Notes under the pieces: generated by a model
The model's input: only the letters and a program-made list of their open reading frames with translations
What the model was told of the DNA's origin: nothing
The model's database searches: none
Shown here: one piece after another, positions 48,301 to 57,139 of the stretch
Layout of the letters: the number at the start of each line of letters is the position of its first letter
How positions within the stretch are numbered: position 1 is the stretch's first letter
Source of the DNA: Tamarix chinensis
Taxonomy: Eukaryota > Streptophyta > Magnoliopsida > Caryophyllales > Tamaricaceae
Direction of reading: 5' to 3'
Assembly: GCA_030549775.1 (NCBI GenBank)
Contig: CM060180.1
Span: forward strand, 80,755,672 to 80,819,671
DNA: 64,000 nucleotides
Program-made: the position numbers and the translations under genes

Positions 48301-50433
48301 GTGAAGTGTACGCATAAGGGCATTTCCAGTGGGCCATATAATTTTTGGATACAATGGAACTAAAATCCTGTCAATTACAACCCTACCATGGTTTAATTGC
48401 ATTGCGTGTGAGAGGTAGGAGTTGCAAAGGAAAAGAACAGTGCAAGTCTGACTATGGGCCCACGCAACACAAATTTTTCTATTAGGTGTGTGTTGCACGT
48501 ACACGTGCCCGGCGGACAAATATTTGTGTGCCAGGCGGGTGCCAGTCAGACTGCAGTGTTCATTTTTTTTACCACGCAATGAGAGATCAGGTAGGGGAAA
48601 CCACAGATGGTATATATATAATTTTTTTGTTTTTTTTTATTTATAAAATCCCTTACAACTACTATCCCCTCACTGAAGTGCAAGGAGTTCTGTTGTATAA
48701 ATTTGGAAACGGTTGGATAAAGGAGGGATGTTTATTTTATAGTACGAAAAATTCCACACAACAAAAATCTCCCCTTTGGAGATGCTCTAATGTATCATAT
48801 TTCTTTCCTGGATATTCTGAGATATCCTTACTCTATTCGTCTAGTCAATCAAAATCTTCTTTCTCTGCCTCCCTCTCTTGTTCCCACCCCCTCTTCTTCC
48901 GGTGAATATTAATCTTACCTGCCTTTTCTCGAACCTGTTTTGTATCCTTGTTCACTTTGTCTCGTTATTGCTACATTGTTTAAGTGGAAAAATAAATTCT
49001 ATTCTAGGCCAAAACAACGGAGTTTCACTGCATATTTCCAATTAACTCTCAGTTTTTACCCACCGACGTATTTGAAGGTTTTGTTCCAGTGCCATTATTG
49101 GTGAACGAAAGATTCGCTTCTCATAGGCAACTTTGGGGACTCTGCTGATTGCTTCTTAAACTATTGATGATTGACCACTAAGTGGTCAGACTAATTTTTA
49201 TACTCTTTTCTCGTTTGGATATCTTATTGCAACTGATACACTCATTTTTGTTCCTTGACGTTAAATGCGCCTTTGCCTGTGTCATGTATTGTTGGGTAAA
49301 CTATAACCCTTAGAAAGAATTGGCGATATTTGCATGTTGCTGCTTGCTCTCTGTTTTTGCTTTCCTTAGATGCCACAATTGGTCTGACAATGACACTTCA
49401 AGCACATATTCCGTTAAGTACCCAAAAACTGTTGAATGCGTCCTGTGTCTTTTGAAACTTATCTTTGATGTGACTGCATCAGTTCTCAACAAACAACTTT
49501 CTTATTGAGCATACAGGCACTTATAGTAGTAATTCTATTTTCTTGTCTCTATTCATTTCTAAGTGACATTGCTTATTTGGTGCCAGGTTTGTATCATTGT
49601 TTTCTCTTGCTCTTTTTTTCTTCTACCTAGCATACATTAAGCTGAAAATGGGTAACTGTTTCCTCTGAGGAATGGTAGTCATTTCTTGCAGGTTTTTAGA
49701 GCTGAACAAAAGGAATTTTTTTTCAGCAGATCACTGCGAAATTATTTCCTGCTTTGGTAGACAATGTAATTTCAGGCTTCAATATCTAGTTCATGGTGTA
49801 ACTAATGTCACATAATTGTGACTGGAAGCTGAATCTTTTGGCTTGGGAATTTGTTTAGGTTTTTGGGGTTGGTGTTTTTTTATCGCTGGGCTTGTGTGGA
49901 CTAACATACCGACTCTTTCTGCTTGTGCGGGCTAATACACCGACTCTTTTTGCATTGGCTGTTTCCTATGCCCCTTGTTTGGATCTATGCTCCTCTTAGG
50001 CACCCTCTTATATGTGATTCGTTTCTTTTTTGCAGTGCATCCTTTGATTCCACCATAAAGTTATGGGATGTAGAGTTGGGAATTCTTCTCCACAGCTTAA
50101 ATGGACACAGGTACGTCATTTTTTGATTGCGTTTACCTTGAACGATATAAATGACCGCGTTTACCTTGAACGATATAGTTTTTCTTTTGCATAATCTTGT
50201 GATGCTACTTCAGGGATCCTGTGTACTCTGTAGCATTTAGCCCAGACGGGGAATTTTTGGCCAGTGGATCTCTGGATAAGTGTGTGCATATATGGTCTGT
50301 GAAAGAAGGCAGAATTGTGAAGACTTACACAGGAAGTGGTGGCATTTTCGAAGTTTGCTGGAACAAGGAAGGTGACAAGATAGCTGCTTGTTTCGCCAAC
50401 AATGTGGTTTGTGTTTTGGATGTCAGGAGGTAG
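24296..50433 (+). CDS. HOS15: HOS15/TBL1-like LisH-WD40 co-repressor protein, 14 exons
   Basis: Spliced coding sequence of 1707 nt, 568 residues. Exons: 24296-24356, 27720-27865, 27965-28328, 29903-29997, 30079-30125, 31378-31528, 35919-35982, 37450-37608, 37775-37896, 38596-38670, 38911-38964, 39035-39108, 50036-50110, 50214-50433. All introns are GT-AG and phases agree at each junction. Order: LisH domain (residues about 1-40, with [13 protein letters not shown] and GYEAGIN), a charged Glu/Lys-rich linker (about 75-190), then eight WD40 repeats to the C-terminus. The sequence closely follows Arabidopsis HOS15 (613 aa); the shorter length falls mainly in the charged linker. HOS15 is the plant counterpart of TBL1/TBLR1: a nuclear protein that works with histone deacetylases in repressor complexes, acts in cold and stress gene control, and serves as a substrate receptor for CUL4-DDB1 ligase. 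The start codon matches the family N-terminus ([11 protein letters not shown]). No stop, frameshift or missing exon was found, so the gene appears intact in spite of transposons in introns 6 and 12. Confidence 0.96.
24445..25940. repeat. Diverged intra-intron duplication, ~1.2-kb offset
   Basis: The two arms, 24445-24750 and 25655-25940, share in order AACGCCTAC/AACACCTAT, TGCCTCTAG/GGCCTCTAG, a GGCACGAGATTTGATT / TTACACGAGCTTTGATT pair, CTGCACTT, TCTGCGTTTG-like TTTGTRGTSTGGAA, and GTGTGTTGCTG. The left arm begins within 100 bp of exon 1. Confidence 0.7.
26879..27233. mobile_element. MITE in intron 1 (GGCCCTGTTTGG termini)
   Basis: Terminal inverted repeats GGCCCTGTTTGGTAAT and the reverse complement of ATTACCAAACAGAGCC, 355 bp, no coding capacity. 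Flanking trinucleotides TAA (left) and TTA (right) differ by one base, so a PIF/Harbinger TSD is only approximate, and a hAT origin is possible. Confidence 0.75.
27720..27865 (+). CDS. HOS15: HOS15-like exon 2 (LisH, second half)
   Basis: Residues 21-69 ([14 protein letters not shown], then [19 protein letters not shown]). Acceptor TTTTAG, donor AGT|GTAAGA. Confidence 0.95.
27965..28328 (+). CDS. HOS15: HOS15-like exon 3 (charged linker)
   Basis: Residues 70-190: [18 protein letters not shown], followed by a long Glu/Lys/Arg-rich stretch that probably forms an extended helix. The acceptor is TTCCAG at 27964; using the AAG a few bases earlier would put a stop in frame. Confidence 0.93.
29903..29997 (+). 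CDS. HOS15: HOS15-like exon 4 (linker end, start of WD repeat 1)
   Basis: Residues 191-222, with EPMDITVD and AVLEGHSSE. Acceptor AACAG, donor GAG|GTTTGT. Confidence 0.95.
30079..30125 (+). CDS. HOS15: HOS15-like exon 5 (WD repeat 1, middle)
   Basis: 47 nt, residues 223-237 ([15 protein letters not shown]). Donor CAGG|GTGGGT, phase 2. Confidence 0.93.
31378..31528 (+). CDS. HOS15: HOS15-like exon 6 (end WD1, start WD2)
   Basis: Residues 238-288: GDSTARIW closes repeat 1 and [10 protein letters not shown] begins repeat 2. Donor AAT|GTGAGC. Confidence 0.95.
32931..33408 (-). repeat. 3' LTR (left) of intron-6 element
   Basis: 478 bp; in plus-strand sense runs from TGTTAGGTTCC to GTCTGTAACA. 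Confidence 0.83.
34798..35517 (-). repeat. 5' LTR (right) of intron-6 element, with nested MITE
   Basis: Starts TGTCGGATCC in plus-strand sense. Without the 269-bp MITE it is about 451 bp, close to the left LTR. Confidence 0.83.
35036..35304. mobile_element. Stowaway-like MITE nested in LTR
   Basis: Ends TACTTCTTACATTCCACAA (left) and the complement of the right end, TACTCCCTCCATTTTACAA, with TA at both borders as the target duplication of Tc1/mariner-type MITEs. The TACTCCCTCC terminus is a well-known Stowaway signature. No coding sequence. Confidence 0.85.
35531..35768. mobile_element. Tourist-like (PIF/Harbinger) MITE with long inverted arms
   Basis: 238 bp. GGGTCTGTTTGG at the left pairs with CCAAACAAGCAC at the right; further inside, GTAATAGGGGTGG pairs with CCACCCCTATTAC, and the centre ACCCATTTTAGATC pairs with GATCTAAAATGGGT. 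The flanks are TTA on both sides. It starts 13 bp after the LTR element and ends 150 bp before exon 7. Confidence 0.88.
35919..35982 (+). CDS. HOS15: HOS15-like exon 7 (WD repeat 2)
   Basis: Residues 289-309 ([18 protein letters not shown]). Acceptor TTCAG, donor ATG|GTAAGT. Confidence 0.95.
36337..36780. repeat. Tandem duplication in intron 7, ~252-bp offset
   Basis: 36337 and 36589 both start GAGATTCAATT-GCAGCAAATTG; both copies include GCATTTCGTGAATCATG and GTGCTGATGTGACGCAA. The copies have diverged by substitutions and small deletions. Confidence 0.85.
37450..37608 (+). CDS. HOS15: HOS15-like exon 8 (WD repeat 3)
   Basis: Residues 310-362: [20 protein letters not shown] and [10 protein letters not shown]. 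Donor CAG|GTGATT. Confidence 0.95.
37775..37896 (+). CDS. HOS15: HOS15-like exon 9 (WD repeat 4)
   Basis: Residues 363-403: [14 protein letters not shown] and [16 protein letters not shown]. Acceptor TTGCAG, donor CAG|GTATGG. Confidence 0.95.
38596..38670 (+). CDS. HOS15: HOS15-like exon 10 (WD repeat 5, first part)
   Basis: 75 nt, residues 404-428: [20 protein letters not shown] then DSTAK. Confidence 0.95.
38911..38964 (+). CDS. HOS15: HOS15-like exon 11 (end WD5, start WD6)
   Basis: 54 nt, residues 429-446: [18 protein letters not shown]. Confidence 0.95.
39035..39108 (+). CDS. HOS15: HOS15-like exon 12 (WD repeat 6)
   Basis: Residues 447-470: [18 protein letters not shown] and QQLILA. 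It ends two bases into a Ser codon completed by exon 13, almost 11 kb away. Confidence 0.95.
40258..41291 (+). pseudogene. LINE ORF1 remnant (DUF4283-like, CCHC zinc knuckle)
   Basis: Two frames: 40699-40974 ([21 protein letters not shown], the DUF4283 core) and 41010-41291. The second has [14 protein letters not shown], a complete CX2CX4HX4C knuckle at 41211-41252, preceded by FEWKPPYC as in plant LINE ORF1 proteins. ORF1 proteins bind LINE RNA. Stops separate the pieces. Confidence 0.82.
41677..42026. mobile_element. hAT-like MITE nested in LINE (GAGCC-rich)
   Basis: 350 bp with terminal inverted repeats TAGGGCTGTTAACGAGCC and the complement of GGCTTGGTTACAGCCCTA. The interior is full of GAGCC / GAGCTTGAGC motifs, a well-known pattern of plant hAT-type MITEs. 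The right flank GATAGGAT and a near-left GATAGGAA (41666-41673) suggest an 8-bp duplication, but the left copy sits three bases from the apparent terminus, so this is not settled. Confidence 0.75.
42033..42766 (+). pseudogene. LINE ORF2 endonuclease domain remnant
   Basis: Apurinic-type endonuclease motifs in order: [10 protein letters not shown] (42042-42071), a stop and shift, GIIETRVK (about 42125), [12 protein letters not shown] (about 42430) and [12 protein letters not shown] (about 42690; usually SDHSP, so the catalytic Asp has become Asn). This enzyme nicks target DNA to start LINE insertion. Sequence continues to 42766 and then passes into LTR sequence; RT is absent. Confidence 0.85.
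42784..43214 (-). repeat. Third LTR of the intron-6 element family
   Basis: Aligns with 32931-33408 and 34798-35517: TGTTAAGAATTG start, GAATTGATTGATTA, GGAAATTAGGGTGAGGG, AAGAATTAATAAAAACTA, and a tail like GGTGGGTCTAG...CGACCATGACTATGAAC. Just left of it (42768-42783) GGTCTGATACCAATT is the complement of an iMet primer site, so it is a 5' LTR whose internal region is gone. Its last 40 bases are also the first 40 bases of the 303-bp repeat unit. Confidence 0.75.
43173..45899. repeat. Homogeneous tandem array, nine copies of a 303-bp unit
   Basis: Units start (GCTTAGGTGGGTCTAG) at 43173, 43476, 43779, 44082, 44385, 44688, 44991, 45294 and 45597; every interval is exactly 303 bp and the array ends at 45899. 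By eye the copies are identical except for one T-to-A change near the end of copies 6 and 7 (GAAAACAAAG instead of GAAAACTAAG). The first 40 bp come from the tail of the preceding LTR; the rest has no identity I recognise. Each unit contains two perfect short inverted repeats. The length is a multiple of three but each unit has stops in frame, so no repeat protein is made. It lies wholly inside HOS15-like intron 12. Confidence 0.98.
45900..47235 (+). repeat. Possible plus-strand relative of the intron LTR family, with C-rich interior
   Basis: About 46070-46545 resembles the complement of the LTRs above (TAATTCTTAGTAGGCCC, a pyrimidine-rich TCTCTCTCTTG region, GTGGCTAGATCC). The following 46700-47100 is C-rich, mirroring the G-rich interior of the intron-6 element. 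No termini or primer site are clear. The 114-codon minus frame at 46684-47028 is likely fortuitous. Confidence 0.35.
47432..47775. repeat. Tandem duplication, ~182-bp offset
   Basis: Both copies have TGTGTCATTTT-GGGTCCAT, GATATT-GGTAGCTAAATGTG and CAAATAGAGTAA. Diverged by about one base in six. Confidence 0.85.
48318..48787. mobile_element. Tourist-like (PIF/Harbinger) MITE in intron 12
   Basis: Ends GGGCATTTCCAGTGGG and the complement of CCCCTTTGGAGATGCTC, 470 bp. The flanking TAA at 48315-48317 and 48788-48790 is an exact 3-bp target duplication. GRGCATYTCCA is a frequent plant MITE terminus. It encodes nothing. Confidence 0.85.
50036..50110 (+). CDS. HOS15: HOS15-like exon 13 (end WD6, start WD7)
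   Basis: Residues 471-495: [20 protein letters not shown] then SLNGH. Acceptor TTTGCAG, donor ACAG|GTACGT. Confidence 0.95.
50214..50433 (+). CDS. HOS15: HOS15-like exon 14 (WD repeats 7-8, stop)
   Basis: Residues 496-568: [37 protein letters not shown] and [20 protein letters not shown], ending VLDVRR then TAG. The terminus matches the family length, so the C-terminus is complete. Confidence 0.96.
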
Positions 50434-50594
50434 AGACAGAAATTATGGATAATCTGTAAGCTTATAACATTGCGAGCAACGTTAGGTCAGAGGAGCGGAG
50501 ATAAATGCATTCGCGAGAGGGAGAGGGAGAGGGAATACCAGGCTGTATTACAGAAATGGATATTTTCAAGGTTACTGGCCGTAGTGGTATACTA

Positions 50595-50867
50595 CAAGCT
50601 CAGTTTCAGGTTTTGTACAGTTTGCTTCAAATTTTAAGAATTCAGGTGCCAGGGATATTTATTACATTATGGGATATTTATGGATCATATACCTGGGAAA
50701 GAAATTTCAAAAAAGCTTAACATTTTCGAAGAAAATTTCAAGCTCGGTTTCAGGTTTTGTACAGTTTGATTCAGATTTTAAGAATTCAGGTGCCAGGGAT
50801 ATTCATTACATCATGGGATATTTATGGATCATATACATGGGGACAAAAATTCAAGAAAGCTTAAGAT
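50595..50867 (+). repeat. 144-bp tandem duplication in the 3' UTR
   Basis: CAAGCTC-GTTTCAGGTTTTG occurs at 50595 and 50739, and both copies carry GAATTCAGGTGCCAGGGATA and GGGATATTTATGGATCATAT. High identity suggests a fairly recent event. The frames at 50505-50720 and 50669-50914 run through it and are not proteins. Confidence 0.9.
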
Positions 50868-50912
50868 TAAAAAAAAAAAAACCTCAATATCCTACACTTT
50901 GGATATCAGAAT

Positions 50913-50918
50913 AATAAA
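50913..50918 (+). terminator. Candidate poly(A) signal of HOS15-like gene
   Basis: AATAAA about 480 bp after the stop codon. Earlier signals cannot be excluded. Confidence 0.35.
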
Positions 50919-52090
50919 TATTTCATCAAATATTAGATATTTAAAAGAAATATATAAGTAAGATACATCAAATAAAAGGTCGTATGATTAAAAGACAGAA
51001 TTGATTCAACTTGAATTGATTTTATGGATCTGACTTGAGTTTTAAATTATGTTATATTAAATTCATAATTCTATATTTTTAATAATATGAACATTTGTCA
51101 TAGAAATATTAATAAAAAAGTGCAAAATGTATTAATAATAAATAATTTTGGGAGCATATATGTAAATATGTATATATCTCATTAGATTGTATATTATTTA
51201 TTTTTGTTGGATTACATATTTGAGTTATTTATTTTTTATTAATCTAATAAGTTATATGAAATTTAATAAAATAAGAATGCATCGACTATTTGATTTTAAA
51301 AAAAAGTTGGATGTATATTAAATCACATTAATAATTGTATCTTGTCTTCCTTATGTAACATACAAGTTCATAGAAAAAAGAATAGACTATGGAGAAATCA
51401 TATTGAAATCAAGAACAGATCGAAAGTATAGACTTAATATAAGAGGTTTTAGATGTCGTCTTAACTTGTATTTGAAAAAGTTTTGGCTAGTTGTTAGCTA
51501 TTGAGTTATGTTATTTTACTATATTTGATATATAAGTATAGTAAAATTAATATATATACATATTTTTACAAAACTATAGTTAAAAAGGTACAATTTGGAA
51601 GTTAAACGCTCCCCCCAAGCACAAATTTAATCTTTGTTTAACAAAATTATTGTTATAGATTGTTTATTATTTTATTGCTTTTAAAATGTAAGTTTTCTAA
51701 AATTAATATATATTGGTTGAAAAGTAATGCTCTTGAAATTAATATATAAATATACTAAAATTAATCTTACTCTTCTAATATTGAAGATCAAGAGTTATTT
51801 TAAGATCCTAATACTTCTAATATTTTATTAAGTGATTCTTACAGGTATTACATATGCTAGTAAAAAGAATCTACCAAAGATACCTAGTGTACAAGATGAT
51901 GACATTACAATGGTTACTAAGCTATACGGAAGAGAAGGCTACAAGATATAAAGTTTGATTATATATGATTATTTAATGTATTATAATGTATTTTGCCTTA
52001 ATTTTCTCTCATCTATTTGAATATTTACTTATCTTTGAGGTCTCGTACTTGAAAACTGCCCCTTCAATATTTATATAATATGTCTTTATT
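50919..52090. other. No recognised gene
   Basis: Strongly AT-rich spacer. Its right end passes into LTR-like sequence related to 56640-56760. Confidence 0.4.
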
Positions 52091-53460
52091 GCAATCTACC
52101 TTGTTTTTTATTGTTGATTTTCAACCTTGTATTTAACATGGGATCGGTGGTTGACACTAATCCTACATTACGTGTGGCAATAACACCTCATTTTTTCCAA
52201 GTGTTTAGTAGCTAGTATAAGAGATTTTTCTTAAATGGTATTTCATTATGAGGCCCTTTAAATAATACCATAGATCGTGTTAAATGATTTCCTAACTATT
52301 TAAGCATTTAGTTAAAGATAAAGATTTTTCAAACTTAGAATGTTTGTGAATGAGAGTGAGTTAGGGAATGTTCTATAGGTGGCATGTATTAGGATTTGTT
52401 GTGCAAGGCTTAGTACTCAGTAATAGACCGTTTAAGAATAATCCAAGTCTTTATGAGTTGATGGCCACCAACCACCCTTACAAACGCATCAAGGCATTTA
52501 TGGAGACTATCAATGCGTACATGGAAGGCTGGATCCGAACACCACAAACATCACCAATACTAGTACCCATACTAGTTCTAGATGATTGGCTCAAGAGGGC
52601 TAGGTATCATCATCAACTAATCTTTCAACAGGAGGTTTGATGTGGTGGTATATTACCTAAGGGAGAGAGCAAACACTTGGTTGAGGAGCATTTAGAGTAG
52701 AGGCATAGAGTCAACTATTTAGCATTCCTTGAGGCACCTCGTGTCCATTTCTACCCCACTCATCTTCATATGAATAAGTACAATGAATTCATGGCCCATC
52801 AATAAGGAGGCATGGCAATGGAAGAGTACTACATGAGGTTAAAGGACCTGCTCTAGTTGGCTTCGAAGTTAGAGGCTAGTGAGGTAATGTAGGTTCACCG
52901 TTGTAACATTATCTTGGGGATTAGATATCAAGAGCTATTAGTGGGAGTTACTCTATTAGATATGGTAAGAATGTACGAATAGGCTTTGGAGGCTTCCCGA
53001 GTCATAAAATCCCAAAGTGCCCAGTTAGGAGTAAGAGGATGTTTGAGGGTTGTCAACACCCCGCTAATAGAAATAAATCCTATGCTAGAGGGAGCATATT
53101 GCCTAACTATAGTAGAAGTGTGGGGCTAATACCTCAATTTGGAGGTCAATCCAGGGGACGTACTAAGGAGAGGCATTACTGCTATAAGAGTTGTGAAGTA
53201 GATCATCGGGGAATAGATTGTGGAGAAAATAAGGTGACTTGACTTAGGTGTGGCATGATGGGACCTAGGGCCTATGAGTGTTAAGTCAAAGGTGCTAGTT
53301 TTTAGAGAGATTACTATTGAGCCTATAGGACCCATATCTATAGATTTTGATGATTCCTTTACCACCTGCTAGTGTTGCCAATAGAGCTAATTAGCGTATA
53401 TGTTAAAAACCTTGCACCTGTCAGCAAAATCAAGGATCAGCCAATGCCGCGGTTGTTTGA
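52090..53460 (+). pseudogene. Tekay/Del-like Ty3/gypsy LTR end and gag fragment
   Basis: 52110-52200 resembles the end of the LTR at 56660-56770. The leader (TTTCAAACTTAGAATG) matches 57015-57030. Gag reads through stops: YKRIKAFMETINAYMEGW, a PTHLHMNKYNEFMAHQ-like segment near 52756, EEYYMRLKDLL, and a zinc-knuckle pair near 53175-53280 (YCYKSCEVDHRGIDC, then LRCGMMGP and YEC). It stops in the region before RT. A sister of the element at 55560-60620, shortened by deletion. Confidence 0.75.
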
Positions 53461-54340
53461 TGGGTGCATATTAGATGGAATTATTTAACATATCTTAACG
53501 TAACTTTCTATATTTGTTATGATAATTTAACCATTTTTCTTGAGTTTTTTTAAGTAGCCTAATTTTGTAAAAAAAAGAGAGACAAAATTAAAGTAATTTG
53601 GGATTATAACTAAGGAATAGAAGCACAATACAAGAAACAAGCTTGGATTCATAGAAAATTGGTTGTACCATCGTAATAACCTAAAAGAGATGTCGTGTGA
53701 AGAAAAATCAAGTCATGACAATCAATAGATAAGAAATATGGGTGCCCCGTATTTATATAAATACTTCCCATGTTTCTTTGGTTCTCCTCCCACATGCTCC
53801 ATTAATTACAACCACGTGCATAGTATTAACCCAAAAATACATGTGCTCTATATTTATGAATATAGACCATATATTTGACATATTTAGGATCTGATTCATA
53901 TGACCTTCTATCTATATATACAACTTATATTAGGTCAAATAGAAGATCATTGCATAGCACCACAAGAACTTTGATATCATTTTTCCTTATTTCTAAACTA
54001 TTAGGATTCTTTTATTAGATTTAGTTAGTAAATGAATGTAATTGAAGGATAGATGATCATATGGTGTTTGTGGTTTTATAATCTCCTAAGTTCTTTCTTT
54101 TATTTGTTTCATTTATTCATTTCATACTTATCATTATGTTTAATGTAATTCTTGTTATTCATTTATTCAATTGAGTTTGTGATTTTGTGTAGCCTAATTT
54201 AATATTTGTTTTTTTTCTCTATGTTTATGAAAGTTATGATTTATACGTGTTTAGATTCTGTACTCTAGATTAGTATGGGATAGGAGGATAATTAAAGTTT
54301 ATGTGTTTAGGTTTTAATTTGGAGTGTGTATGATAGTACA
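53461..54340. other. No recognised gene; possible Athila LTR/leader
   Basis: AT-rich. It directly precedes an Athila-type primer-site region, so part of it may be the LTR, but I cannot place its start. Confidence 0.3.
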
Positions 54341-54349
54341 AATTTTTTT

Positions 54350-55090
54350 TACATCATTGCCAAGGACTAGAAACTTTAGATCTTATTTATATTTATTTAT
54401 TTATCTCCTATTCTAATTACAAATCACTTTGCTCTTCCTGTCCGTGTCCATTAGGAATCCACTTTTGAAAGCATTTACTAGAAAAAATTAGACATCAACT
54501 CATTTAATTGATGGATCCTAATTATTCCTCTCCAATAGTGAACAAAACTTGAAGGTGACTAGAATATGTTCGTACTCTTCCATTGCCTCTAAGTGATAGC
54601 TCATCATCATCTGAAAGAAACATGGATGATAATTTAGAGGACATCTTTGAAGAACTAATGTTAAATCAAACTTTGAAGGAACTTGCAGCTCCTAATTTTA
54701 ATCTTAATATCCCTTGCATTAATTATCTTGATGAACATGATGAATGTGCAATTAGACTAGGCTTGATATGTGTGCTTCCTATTTTTATAGTTTTTCAAAA
54801 TACTATTTCTTCTAGATCAAGCTATGTTAATGATCCAAATAAATTTCTCAAGGAATTTCATATAACATATTTGGTATGAAGCTAGTGGGAATAAGTGTAG
54901 ATCAATTCAAATTAAAAGATTTTCCTTTTAATTTAGCTAACACTCCTAAGGAATGGTTAGATGATTTGGCTACTGGATCTATTAATATCGGGTTGATATG
55001 GAAAAATTATTTCTAGAAGAGTACTTTCCATCATGTAGGGATACAAATATTCAAAAAGAAATATATGGTATTAAGCAAGACTGGCTTGCA
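54350..55090 (+). pseudogene. Athila-type gag remnant with degenerate primer site
   Basis: ATCATTGCCAAGGA near 54353 resembles the tRNA-Asp-type site (GCGCCGTTGCCGGGGA) of Athila elements. The frame 54583-54879 has MLNQTLKELAAPNFN, CINYLDEH and PNKFLKEFHITYL, followed in other frames by DQFKLKDFPFNLANTPKEWL and a GSI-NI piece: the ordered Athila gag core. It ends near 55090, with no pol. Confidence 0.75.
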
Positions 55091-55559
55091 TGATATATTT
55101 CCTTTCAGTTTGGTTATGCTTTAAGACCATGTTTAGGACTACACCATGATTATTAATGGGATAAAATATAGATTTTTATCATCGATCATTGACCTAATGA
55201 ACGGATTAATATGGATCATAACTTATAATATACTCTATGGGTAACGTAGAGTTCAAATGGGTATTTCACTTAGGATAAGTGATGATATTGAAAAAAGAGT
55301 GATGAAACTCAGCATGGGCTTGAATTAAATAATCTGATGGATATGAATAATATTATATAAGGAGAAATGAAAACCTATATGGTTAGGAAAATGGAAAGAG
55401 AATGATTGATGTGGGATGAACATGAAAAATTTCCTTACTTGCTTTGATTGGGCATTATGTGATCACCTATACTTATTAATAATATACTAATAACATAAAG
55501 AGAAAGAAAATTGACTTGAGTATGGGTCTGGGTTACCTAATTTTGGTGCCTTCAAGATT

Positions 55560-56821
55560 TACCTTCAGGTCAGATCCTAAGAGGTCTCGAGGCCTTACCT
55601 ACTTTAGACATTGATGATGTACAGGGTATCAATACTAAAGGGTCTAGTTCATATGTGGTTAGCTTTGTACTAGACTAATGACCATATTGGTAAGCTTTTC
55701 CTTAGACCTATGTCCATTCTCATGACTGGCTTTAGCCTAGATGTATGTCTATTGGGTGATTGGCTTTGGCCTGAACTTCATGTCCTTTATTTGGATATGC
55801 TTCCATGGTATGCAGGACGATGGGGTGGTGCATATCCATCGCTTGATGATAATAAAATATGGACAATAAGTAATTGTTTGGAAAAATATGAATGATGAGT
55901 GAATGGTTAATAACTGGACAAGAGTGGAAGTAATGATGTGATTGAACAAAATGAATAAAATCTAGTTCATAAACTTGGCTAACGTTTGAAGTGACTAATT
56001 GGTTATGGGCTGGAATATTGATTTGATGGTTGACATATCTCATACATTTATTAAGTAAATAGCATATCCTAAAGGATTGAGTAATTAGAAATAAACTCTA
56101 GAGGTTGATAGATTCTCTTTGCTATACATGTGTAAGTTCTTATGTGATAATGATATGAAACCAAGCATGATATATTCTACTTTTTTTGGAATTATGCATG
56201 ATAGCATGTTCTTATGTAACCCTACTATTATATATATGACCTTTATCATGATGCATTTTATATTTCATATCCATGTACAATAGATTGGCATGCTATTGTT
56301 CACATTGAGAGAGTAATTTGGCTTACTTAGTACATAGCATACTAATGTACCCATTTGCTTGGGCACCTCCTCATTCCCACGAGAAAAGGGCCATGTGCAG
56401 GTTTTTGGGGATAGCCAATAAAGGGATTACCTCATTTGGGCCTGGGCTTGAAAGTAAGGACATCTCAAGGTTTTGGGTAGGGTCTGTGGCAGAATGAGAA
56501 TTTAAATTGTGTGTCATACCCTAAATAGTTTTATTGTAGCCCTATACTTTATCTACATGTGTTTTGTAATGATTTAGTTAGAACCTGTTATGGTACTCCA
56601 ATGTCAATGCTCTTTTAAGTTATTTATTTAATTAGTTATTTCACATAATCTATTGTTTTAAATATTTTTGTTCATTTAGCCTTGTATTTGATATGGGGTA
56701 GGCTACATACGTCTATCATGTGTCAGGTATAGTAGTAACACATCATTTTCCCAAAGTGTGCTTTCAACTTCTCAATGTTTCAAAATAATTTTTTTTGGTA
56801 ATAAAAAATGGGGGTGTTACA
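55560..56821 (+). repeat. 5' LTR (terminal part) of Tekay/Del-like element
   Basis: The right end GGGGGTGTTACA (to 56821) is a typical LTR end and is followed by a primer site. Inside are TTTAGCCTAGATGTATGTC/TTGGCCTGAACTTCATGTC repeats and the ACATTGAGAGAGTAATTTGG stretch seen in LTRs of this group. The left end is not visible; 55091-55559 may belong to it. Confidence 0.65.
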
Positions 56822-56823
56822 GG

Positions 56824-56843
56824 TTGTTGTCAAAGCTAGGTTC
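56824..56843 (+). other. Primer-binding site, degenerate tRNA-iMet type
   Basis: TTGTTGTCAAAGCTAGGTTC against the usual TGGTATCAGAGCTAGGTTC; two bases after the LTR. Confidence 0.6.
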
Positions 56844-57139
56844 ACAAAAATGCGTTACTTTTGAAAATAAGTTGGCTGATACCCTAAGTTTTATCAAAGC
56901 ATTTTACTAACAATTCCTTACTCTCACAAGTTATCTTTAAAAGCTGATACCACTGGATGGTATTGGACTTGATTTTAATTCCTTTTTCCTTCACTTTCCA
57001 ATAAGGTAGGTTAGTTTCAAACTCAGAATGTCCATGAGTGAGAGTGGGGTTGGAAGTATGCCATAGATAGCTTGTGATTATTATTGTGCTAGTCTTACTA
57101 CTTGATAGATTGAATTATATCTGTAACTTCTTCTAGTCT

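Larger units (their letters stand above)
39109..50035 (+). other. HOS15-like intron 12 (10.9 kb), transposon- and satellite-loaded
   Basis: Contains, in order: about 1 kb without recognised features, an L1 LINE fragment with a nested hAT-like MITE, an LTR copy of the intron-6 family, the nine-copy 303-bp array, a possible opposite-strand LTR relative, a 182-bp duplication, a Tourist-like MITE and about 1.2 kb of plain intron. Correct splicing needs the donor CAG|GTAAAG at 39109 to pair with TTTGCAG at 50035. Confidence 0.9.

Noticed and set aside
48486..48905. 139-codon ORF in intron 12
   Set aside because: It starts inside the Tourist-like MITE and runs out of it; no conserved domain.
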